A stretch of 64,000 nt of DNA, from contig JAVHKY010000052.1 of NCBI GenBank assembly GCA_035079385.1, positions 12,462,001 to 12,526,000 of the forward strand, given 5' to 3'. Positions within the stretch are counted from its first letter, which is position 1. Each line of letters starts with the position of its first letter. Below are positions 41,755 to 52,302 of this stretch, piece by piece. The notes under the pieces were generated by a model, which worked only from the letters and a program-made list of their open reading frames with translations, was not told the DNA's origin and did not search any database. Source of the stretch: Aspidiotus rigidus (lineage: Eukaryota > Arthropoda > Insecta > Hemiptera > Diaspididae). Position numbers and translations under genes: made by a program.

Positions 41755-43275
41755 CTAGCCTCTCGTCATCACGTATTTTTATATTTTAGACATTTTTTGG
41801 AATTAAAAAATGTATATTTTTTTATTTTTTGATACTTGTGTCATCTAATTTTCAAATATTTCCTCATATTGCCTATCACTTATTACAAAACAAAAGAAGT
41901 AAGGAATTGTCAATGAATTTTTGGCGATACAAATTTCTTATGGAAAACATGTAAGAAGGAATCATTTTCAACAACTTCGGAAAATAATGTAGATATTTCT
42001 ACTGCGAAAAAAAAAGAAGTAGAAATTCTGCAGATTACTTTTCTGCGAGGTCCTGTATTCAAAATTTTTATGCAAACTCTCCTTCTTTTTCAGTCTTCTC
42101 TCCTCATCTAATTATCCGTATCCTAATACTGTAATTGATTCTACGTGTCGTCCTGCTGTAATCTAAAAACGAATAGAACAAAAATGTTTGGCGCGCCTCT
42201 CTCGTCATCACGTATTTTTATATTTTAGACATTTTTTGGAATTAAAAAATGTATATTTTTTTATTTTTTGATACTTGTGTCATCTAATTTTCAAATATTT
42301 CCTCATATTGCCTATCACTTATTACAAAACAAAAGAAGTAAGGAATTGTCAATGAATTTTTGGCGATACAAATTTCTTATGGAAAACATGTAAAAAGGAA
42401 TCATTTTCAACAACTTCGGAAAATAATGTAGATATTTCTACTGTGAAAAAAAAAGAAGTAGAAATTCTGTAGATTACTTTTCTGCGAGGTCCTGTATTCA
42501 AAATTTTTATGCAAACTCTCCTTTTTTTCAGTCTTCTCTCCTCATCTAATTATCCGTATCCTAATAATTGATTCTACGTGTCGTCCTCCTGTAATGTACA
42601 AACGAATAGAACAAAAATATTTTGATTCTAAAGATGAGTTGATTCATTTTCCCGTTTCTCTTTCACTTTTTAGTTTTTCTACTCGAGGTCCTCAATATAA
42701 TCTTTCGAGTCCACTCACCTCCAACTATAACTGTTATTCTTGACGTTGAGTCGCAATTTTTGTAATTCATCATCTATAAGATTCTTCTGTTAAATCGGGA
42801 TGATGTCAAGTCCATCCAGTTTATAATCTATAGTCAACATAAATAATGAAGTAAATGTTGTCCTTAATTTATTATTAATACCTAATATTAATCAGATTAA
42901 TAGGTATGTATTTAATTCATTTTCTATGATAGAATAATTATTGTTTATGTTACTTATGCGGGTAATACGAAGAATTATTTTTCAAACGTTTGATCCGTCT
43001 TGTCTCCAGTTCTTATTTTTCTTATTAATGATGAATTATATTTAGTGGTACCTAGAATTTTGCGAACAAATTTAAGTCAATATTTCCTTGAAGACTACAT
43101 TTTTGTGTGTAGGTACTTTGGTATTACATATTCTTTTTCTCGTCATTGTGTAATCAACAGTACTTTCCATGAAACTTTTTACCTAGGTAATCCAAAATTT
43201 CCTTGAATACAATATTTTTTGTATAGGTATCATCTTCGTTATCCTCTTTCCTATTTGTGCAAGCTACTTTTAATT
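41755..43275 (-). mobile_element. Helitron 3' region, right arm of the inverted repeat
   Basis: A minus-strand Helitron whose 3' CTAG is at 41758-41755. Compared with the left arm it lacks a 26-bp block that includes both GGCGCGCC words, and contains one extra 439-bp unit. It extends to the helicase-tail phrase (complement of AAGTAGCTTGCACAAATAGG) near 43240-43270, then diverges. A 39-bp spacer (41716-41754) containing TCTATATTATTAAA separates the two tails. Confidence 0.85.
41761..42615. repeat. 439-bp direct repeat in the right Helitron arm
   Basis: 41761-42190 recurs at 42200-42615 with few differences. Shared landmarks are TCTCGTCATCACG, TTGCCTATCACTTATTACAA and GATTCTACGTGTCGTCCT. The units are linked by GGCGCGCC, the Helitron hairpin word, suggesting duplication at a Helitron end. 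Confidence 0.85.
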
Positions 43276-44251
43276 ATTTTTTTCAACATGATATTCTTTA
43301 CAGCGACGATGGTATTTCTTTCCATTTATGTAAAATCGTGTTTGTCCACTGATCGTTTACCGATTTCATGTCACGCTTATGAACATCTGTTTTGTACAAA
43401 ATGGATTATAAGAAATGATTAAAAAATTACAGTGCAAAAAAATTATAATAAGTAATTTCAGAAACGTGTGATTCCATCGGACAAATAATATAATATGATA
43501 TCAGAAAATTTTCTGGCATAGCCAAATAAATGAAGATCATGTTCCATGTCTTTTATATTTTATCAGTCATCTTGAAATATTTTAGTCTAGGCTTCTACTA
43601 GGTCAAGTGTTCGTGAGATATTATTCGTTTACCCCCTTACCTATCTTGGCGTCGTATAAGTCTTGTATGAGTAATATTTTGAGGTATCACCTTTGGGTCA
43701 TTTTTTTATAATCGGATTGATAGAATTAGAGATTTTTCGATTTTAATTTAGAAAAATTCGGAGCGCGTTAAGTTGAACGTCAGTTCGTTAACCATCCGGC
43801 GTTAAAGGAATGAATGTTGCTATGGAAAATGAAGAGTGTTACTGACTTGTGCGCGAAAAGTGTTTCTTCCTCAGAAGGGGAGGGGGTTGTAAGTTGTGTA
43901 TTATCAGTACACGAGATTGAATAAAAAATAATGCTTGGCAAGTTTTGAAAATGAATTTCTATCGGAAAACGATGTCATTATTGCCGTTATTAACGAAAAC
44001 GACTATAAGTAAAATATAATGTAGGCTAGCCAATAATGAACAAAATGGAAACTAAAAGAAATAGAGATGTACGAAAATAAGATACAAAAAGTCGGTTTTG
44101 CTTTCGCGCTGCGAAGGCTTTTTTGAGGTATCACCTTTCGTGGGGTGAGCTCGCGGGTGCGTAATTTCTTGGTGACACCAGATGGACCTGCGACGTCAGC
44201 AGAATCTTCATTTCTACCCATATTCGTCACCTCTCGTGGGGCAAACTCGCG
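43276..44251. other. No gene recognised
   Basis: AT-rich. 43590-43660 is a diverged copy of the satellite block of 45.5-46.85 kb (GGTCAAGTGTTCGTGAGATA). A minus-strand frame at 44350-44003 contains two RE-x-x-PR phrases, but these are translations of the recurring CTTTCGTGGGG / CTCGCGG words, so no gene is called. Confidence 0.45.
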
Positions 44252-44432
44252 GACTTTGTATTGCTGTCGAAAATTCCTCAGCTTATTGACCGAAGCCAGG
44301 TACCAATTTGTAAGAAAACAACGTTTATATCCAGAATACTTCGAAACCATCCAATTCTCTCACATTTTCACAAATGGACATTTTCGGCACGAATCATCGC
44401 CCATCAATTGACCCTCGATAGCTCCCTGTACC
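44252..44432. repeat. Direct repeat, left copy
   Basis: About 90-95 percent identical to 44691-44880 in the same orientation. Shared words are TTTGTATTGCTGTCGAAAAT and CAAATGGACATTTTCG. Both copies keep open frames on the plus strand (for example KQRLYPEYFE in one frame). They may derive from a coding sequence, but I do not recognise it. The segment between the copies (44510-44620) reads NLRESLITYEDPVASVLQIP, also unassigned. Confidence 0.8.
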
Positions 44433-44690
44433 ACCGATCACAACGGTTTAAAAGCAGAACGTATTGGGATTGCAAGAGAATGCGCAACGGTGAACGCTGT
44501 CAATGAAGGATCCACGGAGTTGTTTAATCTGCGCGAGAGTCTCATCACTTATGAAGACCCGGTCGCGAGTGTGCTGCAGATTCCGAAGGATGCAAGAATT
44601 TGTATAGTAATGGAGGCATTATGACTGCATGACTGCATCAAATTCAAACGAAAGGAAACGCGAATGCTACTTCTATGGCGACAACGCGTA

Positions 44691-44880
44691 AACTTTGTAT
44701 TGCTGTCGAAAATTCCTCAGCTTATCGACCGAAGCCAGGAACCAATTTGTAAGAAAACAACGTTTATGTCCAGAATACTTCGAAGCCATCCAATTCTCTC
44801 ACATTTTCACAAATGGACATTTTCGAGAAGAATCATCGCCCATCAATCGAGCCTCGATAGCTTCCTGTACCACCGATCAC
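44691..44880. repeat. Direct repeat, right copy
   Basis: Partner of 44252-44432. It ends at GTACCACCGATCACA, after which the two diverge. AT-rich sequence without a recognised gene follows to 45190. Confidence 0.8.
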
Positions 44881-45189
44881 ATTTGGCTTCTTGGATTTAA
44901 CTAATGCTCCACAATGTCGCTGATTAATAAAATATTGTAAGAACTGCAATAAAGTTTTTTATTGCAATGATATTTTCAGAAGAGAACTGTCTCCGTCTTG
45001 ATGTCGTTCACTTCCAAGGAAATGTAAATTAAAATCGTTGATCGTCGTGATTTGTCACACATTACGTACAAAAATGTAGAAGCTTATAAGAGAAATGCCG
45101 AAAGAGAATTCAAGTCTCCTATGAGAAATATGAGGTATCGCATTTACATGAGAAATATTTTGAGGTATCACCTTTCGTGGGGCGAACTC

Positions 45190-46096
45190 GCGGTTATTTG
45201 ATTATTTATTTATTTAATTATTTAAGCACACGGGGTGTACTCGCAAATTTCTGAATCACCTACGGGGTAGAGATGTGCACGGACGCACGGACTTTCGGAC
45301 TAATTATTTAATTATTTAATTATTTAAATTATTTAATTATTTAATTGAAGCCTTCTTTTCAAGAAGGGCGTATCTCGAAAAAACGCGTTTTGAGAAAAAC
45401 GAATTTTAAAGTTTGGAACGCTGGTACGAAGCGTAGAGAAATCAGAATGCGAAAAAGTGTGGTCAGTGCACAGGCGGCATCGATCATCTTTCAATCCCCC
45501 CCTATTACCCGTCCAAAGAGCGTAATTTAAAAAATTCGTTTACCCCTTTACCTATCTTGGCGTAGTGTAAGTCTTCTATGAGAAATACGAGGTAGCACGA
45601 ACTCGCTCCGCTCGTTCGCCCCCTGTCTCGCTGTTGTATTGGAATGGTATGAGACAATTCAAGTCTAGGGTACTTGGAAAAATTTCGACTATCCACCCTT
45701 AATTTATTTAATTATTTAATTATTTAATTATTTAATATTATTTACTTATTTATTTATTTATTATTAATTCTTGTACTAGGTCAAGTGTTCGTGAGATATT
45801 ATTCGTTTACCCCTTTACCTATCTTGGCGTCGTATAAGTCTTCTATGAGAAATATGAGGTAGCGCGAACTCGCTCCGCTCGTTCGCCCCCTGTCTCGCTG
45901 TTGTATTGGAATGGTATGAGACAATTCAAGTCTAGGGTACTTGGAAAAATTTCGACTATTCAGCCTTTATTTATTTAATTATTTTATTATTTAATTATTT
46001 TATTATTTAATTATTTAATATTATTTATTTATTTATTTATTTATTCATTTATTTATTTATTTATTTATCTATTTATTTATCTATTTATTTATCTAT

Positions 46097-46135
<39 letters not shown>

Positions 46136-46503
46136 TTCATTTATTATTAATTCTTCTACTAGGTCAAGTGTTCGTGAGATATTATTCGTTTACCCCTTTA
46201 CCTATCTTGGCGTCGTATAAGTCTTGTATGAGAAATATTTTCAGGTAATTGTGGGTGTTCTATATTTTGAGGTATCAACTTTCGTGGGGCGAACGAGCGA
46301 TCTCGCTGTTGTATTGGAATGGTATGAGAAAATTCAAGTCTTCTATGAGAAATATGAGGTAGCGCGAACTCGCTCCGCTCGTTCGTCCCCTATCTCGCTG
46401 TTGTATTGGAATGGTATGAGACAATTCAAGTCTAGGGTACTTGGAAAAATTTCGACTATTCAGCCTTTATTTATTTAATTATTTTATTATTTAATTATTT
46501 AAT

Positions 46504-46535
<32 letters not shown>

Positions 46536-47175
46536 TTCATTTATTTATTTATTTATTTATTTATCTATTTATTTATCTATTTATTTATCTATTTATTTAT
46601 TTATTTATTTATTATTAATTCTTCTACTAGGTCAAGTGTTCGTCAGATATTATTCGTTTACCCCTTTACCTATCTTGGCGTCGTATAAGTTTTCTATGAG
46701 AAATATGAGGTAGCGCGAACTCGCTCCGCTTGTTCGCCCCCTGTCTCGCTGTTGTATTGGAATGGTATGAGACAATTCACAGGGGACTTGAAAAAATTCC
46801 GACTATCCAGCCATATATGATAGGAAGAGGGACAGAAAATTTTCCAATTATTAATTATATTAATTATTTAATTATTTATTTATTTAATTATTTATTTATT
46901 TAATTATTTATTTATTTAATTATTTATTTATTTAATTATTTAATTATTCATTTATTTAATTATTTAATTATTTATTTATTTATTTATTTATTTAATGATT
47001 TTATTATTTAATTATTTATTTATTTAATTATTTAATATTATTTATTTATTTATTTATCTATTAATTAATTAATTTATTAATTTATTTATTTATCAATTTA
47101 TTTATTCAATTATTTATTTATTTAATTACTTAATTATTTAATTATTTAATTATTAATTAATTAATTATTTATTAT
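45190..47175. repeat. (ATTT/AATT)n simple-repeat field
   Basis: Long tracts of TTTATTTA, TTTAATTA and TATCTATT tetranucleotide-type repeat, densest at 45960-46150, 46455-46615 and 46845-47175. They separate the unique-sequence blocks of the satellite. A phrase CACGCGGGGTGTACTCGC marks the right edge (about 47178), and a near copy lies at about 45227. Confidence 0.9.
45530..46850. repeat. Higher-order satellite blocks
   Basis: A block of about 200-230 bp recurs: ACTAGGTCAAGTGTTCGTGA, TTTACCTATCTTGGCGTCGT, GAGGTAGCGCGAACTCGCTC, GTTGTATTGGAATGGTATGA, ending CTTGGAAAAATTTCGACTAT. Starts of the GTCAAGTGTTCGT word are at about 45779, 46163 and 46629 (and 43601); the GAACTCGCTC word also occurs near 45600. 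Spacing varies with the length of the ATTT tract between blocks. Confidence 0.88.
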
Positions 47176-47619
47176 TATCACGCGGGGTGTACTCGCGAAT
47201 TTCTGAATCACCCACGGTGTAGAGATTTCTCTTGACGGGGGGGGGTGTACTCGCGAGTTTCAAAATCGGGGTCCGGCGAGAGAAAAGACATGGAACATGT
47301 CAAAATGAAACAGTAGTGTTCCTGCAACTACAAAACAATTTGTTCCTGCAACTACAAAACAATTATCATCAATTCATCAGACTGAAATTCTGTGGTAGCT
47401 AAGATATGGCACCTCGTTTTATTAGTTTCTATCACAACGGTTTTTAGCTATTTTTAATGTTTCATAAATTGTATAAAAAATACATATACAAAGTACAAAT
47501 CGCATCGTTTTAGCTAATTTTCGCGCTTTTCGGACTCTTCCGGGCGTGGAAACGTAAGGGACGAAGGTTGTATTTTTACTATTATAGATTATAGATAGCT
47601 CGTAATAATTATTATAGAA
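47176..47619. other. Right border of the repeat domain
   Basis: Contains the right member of the distant inverted repeat (47300-47490), which itself carries a short tandem duplication of TTTGTTCCTGCAACTACAAA. No gene is seen. Confidence 0.6.
47300..47490. repeat. Right member of the 7.9-kb-spaced inverted repeat
   Basis: Reverse complement of 39595-39760 with scattered differences; shares AACGGTTTTTAGCTATTTTT and GACTGAAATTCTGTGG. Confidence 0.8.
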
Positions 47620-48059
47620 CTAGCAATGACGGCGCGCCTATGGCGCGCCTCAGTAGTAGGTCAGTGCATGGTAGTGATGTCGCACAGAACAAAAACCAAA
47701 ACGAAAACACGATATTTTTTCAAGTGAAATACCGAAACAAACTGAATGGTGAAACTACCAAAAAATAGATTGAATATAGAAATTAATGATTAAAAACAAA
47801 TAACAAAAAAACAAAGTAAAAGATACCCTAGCCGAATACTTGCATGGAATGAATAACAATACCAAGGACTCCATCGGTTATTCTTTCATTAACGAGGATA
47901 GTTTTGCATTAAATACTCTGCTGACCAACTCAGCGCACTCAATTGGATTTTTACACCAATCTAAATTCTCAGATATTTCACGCCATTTCCCATTGCACGT
48001 ATACTTATGTAATAAATAAATCAGGTTTTTCACTCGATACCAAAGTCATGGCATCTTGA

Positions 48060-49315
48060 TAATTTTGAGCCATGTTTCTGGGACTGCCTTCAAAGGTAGA
48101 AGGCTATATTATTGTTTTCCCAATTTGGTAGTTTTCTCCTTGAGATCTACCTTTAATATACTTAATCGTATAAACCACGATATTGCTCAACCCTCAGATC
48201 TTTTTGATGAGTTCGAATATATTGTAAACGTAGAGATTCAATTTGACAGTAGGCGTCAACGATAAATTGTTGACTCAATTTCCTAGCATGAATGAATGTT
48301 GCGAACGTCGGACAAACACTCAACAGAAAAGCATAATATAATGACTCAACGATACCGTCTCACCACTACGTGCTTTAAATCCTGGATGCCAGCCCCCACC
48401 CCCATATGGATATAAAATGGGATAAACCATAGGATTGGTGTGCTGAGAACATGCTGATAACTGTATCAATTTTCCACTCTTGCTATGAATCTCTATATCC
48501 CTTAAATGAGGAGGACATCCATCACTGGATGAAAATATACAGCAGCTATTTCATTACAAGTTGGTAAACTGTAACGCTTCCTATCAATACTATTACCGGC
48601 AGGTTTTTTTAATAACCACACACTGTAATCGATAGAAATGGCAGCATTATTATAATAACATTGTCTCATTTCACGTTCTTCAACTTCACGGAGATTCAGA
48701 AGTGTTGTAGCATAAATATTTTCTTCTCTTAATAATGTATCTAATTCAGTAAATAATTCCGGCAAACATCGAGAATATCTTGTTTTCCTACATTCATTAG
48801 CTAATTCTGAATCAATAAAATACAATTGCGAATATTTCCGTCGAGTATGTTCCTCTTCCCGCAAATTACTGCTCAAATGATGAATAACCCCTTGAACTTT
48901 AAAGCAATAAGCACCACCAGGAACATTACCGACTGCTACACTCGCACCAAATGATGCAAATGCCAAACTTGAATTATACTGTCGGATATTTTCAACGAAA
49001 TTATTGCTACAACGATGGTCATTGGTCATTACATAATAACTCTTTTATCAACTTAGGCACATTGAAATTGAAATCGAATACGTATTTGCCCCCCATACAA
49101 CATTTGGTAAATATTTTTTGGTGACCAGTTCTTTCACTGTTGAAATACAAAGCATAACAATAAGTACATTCATTATTCATGGGACCTACATAATGAGGTA
49201 CAGTATTTCCTCCATCACCCTGTTCCAATGTTAGAGAATCGTTCGTGACGTTACACAGATCTGTATGGACCAAATTTGAAGACACTTCTGCAGTTGATCC
49301 AAAACGATCACTCAT
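48060..49315 (-). pseudogene. Helitron Rep protein, N-terminal region
   Basis: Frame 49315-49019 has GPMNNECTYCYALYFNSERT and FTKCCMGGKY, the CxxCxALxF...CC-x-x-GK opening of Helitron replicases. It passes with an 11-bp overlap to 49029-48502: NNFVENIRQYNSSLAFASFG, GGAYCFKVQGVIHH, YSQLYFIDSELANECR. Beyond a stop at 48502, the remnants NPMVYPILYPYGGGGWHPGF and SLSHYIML continue to about 48300, matching the Helitron 'YPLLFPyG-x-GW' phrase. Catalytic HUH and YxxxY motifs are not found. Confidence 0.8.
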
Positions 49316-49319
49316 AACA

Positions 49320-50014
49320 TTAGGATGATCTAAAGTTAGGTACTAAGAACGAACTAACGATCTCATCGATATCCATATGATCATTCGGTGGTTCTGATAA
49401 AGGTACCGAAGACTCCTTTGAAACATTGGGAAAATATACATTTAACGGTACCAAATGTTGTAACAACTCTGAACAAGACCCAAACTGATCACTGGTAACG
49501 TAAGAGTGATCTAAATGCACTAATGATGAACGACTAATATCGATATAATTCATCTGATCCGTTGGTGACTCTAAAGAACTATTACAATTCAATTCATGTT
49601 CATCATTTTCAAATAACGGCATTTACTTATAATGATTAGGTACCATTTATATAGAGCAATTTCACTATCTCTTCATTACCTTCATTTTCACGAAAAACTC
49701 GTTTTATAATTCCACATGAAGTTTCTTGGTAAACCCACACCTCTATATTATGACTTATCGACAAAACACATAGGTATTTCAGTATGATCAGCATATTCCT
49801 GCGGATCAGATAATCGCCTGATTCTATAATTTAATTCCTCTATATTCAGACCAAAATAGTGTATATAGGTAGGCTGCCCGCGAACGTTAAATATAAAAAC
49901 AACTGATATGGAGTGGGAAACAAAGAACGAAAATACGGAAGAGAATTGGGAAGAGTTGAGCCAAGTGTAGGGGCTTAAATTTTTAATTGGGAAAAAAAGA
50001 TCGGATATGTACAA
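49320..50014 (-). pseudogene. Helitron N-terminal extension, two unassigned frames
   Basis: Frames 50014-49748 (with FGLNIEELNYRIRRLSDPQE) and 49622-49320 (acidic, with repeated SD-x-FGS and LVHLD phrases) lie directly upstream of the Rep opening on the same strand. The phrase 'DQFGSCSELLQHLVPL' in the second resembles 'DRFGSTAEVSSNLVHT' in the Rep frame. This suggests one original N-terminal region split by frameshifts, or internal repeats of a linker. No domain recognised. Confidence 0.4.
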
Positions 50015-51682
50015 GCTGGAATTGAGTAATGCCGGTAGTTGAAAGAGTTGGAAACTGTTTGTGAGTAATTACATAGGGTGGAGGTAATTACTCATGTCCT
50101 GTTTTTGAGTAATTACATAGGGTAGAGGTTATTACTTATGTCACATTGTGAGAAGTAACCTAAGTATGTCAATTTTGGAGAGCAGGACATGATGAAAAGA
50201 GGTGATACATTGTCAGATTAATTATCTTCCTAATAACATATTTATACATGACAGTGGAGCATGGAGACCAGGAGGAGATGAGAATTGATGATTTGGGTAT
50301 GACCAGTCCTAAGTGAGCGGACCCAATCTCTTCATGGTCGAAATTTCTGTTTTAGGAAGATCAGGGATGGGCTTACGTTAAATGATTCCAAATTTGTTCT
50401 ATGGTTGCTCTTTTCATGTGAGTGATACTAAGGAGCTACGATTAAGAAATAATAATGGTTTTTAAGGTTGTAAGTAGTTACAAGATGGAGTCAGTAATGT
50501 TAAATGAGAGGGTGAAGTTTTTAGGCGTGTGAGCAGTTTGATCGGTATAGGATAACTCATGTCAACCAAAATCAGGATAAAAGTTTTCGACGATTAGATA
50601 AATGATGTAGTATGGAGAATTATGTGGGTGTGTTTTTTAGAGATGGGGTAGGGAAGTATAGGCTTAAACCTAATGTAAGAGACATGTATTCAGGAAAAAT
50701 AGAAGGAGCGATTCTGCAGAGATCACATTGACTAAATGAATGTTGTAGTGAAGCTTTTGAACAGATTCTATTATTCAACCAAAAAAGATGGAATTGGAAG
50801 TTGTAATGAAAAACAATGGCGTTTACAAAGTCAAACAAGGAATTCAGAGATCCTCTTCTATGGAATGGATTGTTTTAAATATTGAGAATCGAATTCAAAA
50901 TCTGAGTCCCAAAAAATAGATTGCATTTGATAAAATTTCTAAAATTGAACCAACTAAAGCAGGAGGGACTCGAAAAAATTGGAAAAAGTAAGACTTTTGA
51001 GCTGTATATGACAGACAGGGGATAGTAAAAATTTGTACTTTTAAAGGAGTCAGATTTGAAAACATTTCAAATATTGGGAATCGTGCTAAGTATGATGACA
51101 GAAGAGGATCTTAGAAAACATTGAACCACCAAATGAGTTGAAATTGAAGAAATTTTGTACATCAAAAGAATATATCAACGGCCCAATGCACTCTTGACCT
51201 ATGTCACATTTTTGAAATCTGGAGAAATAGGTGTCTTACACTGCAGTCAAATCTACAAGATCGATAATAATGAATATCCGGATGAATGAAATACGATTGC
51301 GAAGATAAATCTTCTACAGTATTAGAAAAATCTATTATGAATTAATTATGAATTTTCTATTATTAGTAAAATAGAATTGCCTAGTATATTATATGAAAAT
51401 AGAATTGCCTACATAGAATAGACGAAATACAAACAAAGGTAGTCGAAATCAAAGCGCAGATTTCATTAATAATTTAACATGGCAAAAAAAATACTGCGGG
51501 CAACGAAGAGAAAGAAAAGAATGGATCTACTAAATCGAAGAGGAGTCTACGATGATTACAATCATAATGTAGGTCGCGTCCGGCGAAGTCCCATACAGCG
51601 TAGTCCTAAAACGGATGATAAGAAGGTGATAACGCGGTGATAATAGAAGACGGTTACTGATAGATCTTTTTAATAATATAGA

Positions 51683-52218
51683 TTATCATTTTGTTATCAG
51701 TCTTATCACCCGTTATCAGCGATTCTCATGGAAACCGTGTAGGAGGGAGTGAGACGGAGTGAGACAGGCAACATGCAATTAATAATGGAATAGGAATATA
51801 GATAGAAGAAATTTTGAGCTGATAAACGGAGGCTCAAAGTCAATACCACTCGTTAATTATATGGCCAACATGAAATCAGTAGTATAAAATAGATAAAATA
51901 GGAAGAACTCACCAATGTTATCAGGTTCTTGTTAGCTTTATTTAATGTCTAATGATATGAGGTCAGCCGTGGCCTGACACCTGAGTTGTATCAATAACTT
52001 CAGTCTTCGTTCACAGAAATGACGCGAAGTTCAATTTGTTGCATTTGATTCCTTTCACAGTACTTCAGATAGTACCGAGTAAGTGCATATTATTTGAAGT
52101 AATTTCGTAGTTTCATTTGTTTCGCCTGTTATTTGCAAAGTAGCGTTCTTTGTGTATTAATCTTACTACTGATACAGTCTCAACTATATTGTTTAATCCA
52201 TTCATGTAATATTTCAGT
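51683..52218 (+). promoter_or_regulatory. Probable promoter / 5' UTR region of the Hip1 gene
   Basis: No TE ends are seen between Helitron D and the start codon. A good donor, GTAAGT, at 52079-52084 and an acceptor ATTTCAG ending at 52217 suggest a noncoding first exon ending at 52078 and a 139-bp intron. The ATG sits one base after that acceptor. This is inference from splice signals only. Confidence 0.4.
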
Positions 52219-52302
52219 ATGTCATCGTTATCGCTTCCTCGTGCCCTGCATCAGCGTAAAACGAGTCTTGAACAGGAACGTGAAAACTTCGAAAAATTTC
52301 AG
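52219..52302 (+). CDS. Hip1: Hip1 coding exon 1
   Basis: ATG at 52219, 28 codons (MSSLSLPRALHQRKTSLEQE and on) to FEKFQ before donor GTAGAA; phase 0. Chosen start: first in-frame ATG after an acceptor; Hip1 proteins also begin shortly before the 'ISKAIN' phrase. Confidence 0.85.

Larger units (their letters stand above)
47620..51682 (-). mobile_element. Helitron D, 4.06 kb, internally deleted
   Basis: On the minus strand, A|TCTATATTATTAAAAAGATC at 51682 and hairpin GGCGCGCC-ATA-GGCGCGCC, GTCATTG, CTAG|T at 47620: exact Helitron hallmarks without target duplication. It carries the N-terminal Rep region (49315-48060) but no rolling-circle catalytic motif and no helicase, so a large 3' coding deletion has occurred. 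50558-51130 is shared with Helitron C. Between 50020 and 50550 I see only noncoding DNA with the phrase GAGTAATTACATAGGGT repeated. Confidence 0.88.

Noticed and set aside
44003..44350. Minus-strand frame with RE-x-x-PR phrases as a gene
   Set aside because: The phrases are translations of a word (TTTCGTGGGG...CTCGCGG) that recurs outside any frame at 45.17 and 46.28 kb.
45190..47175. Regularly spaced blocks as a CRISPR-like array
   Set aside because: Repeats are far too long and spacers are simple ATTT repeats in a eukaryotic genome; this is a satellite.
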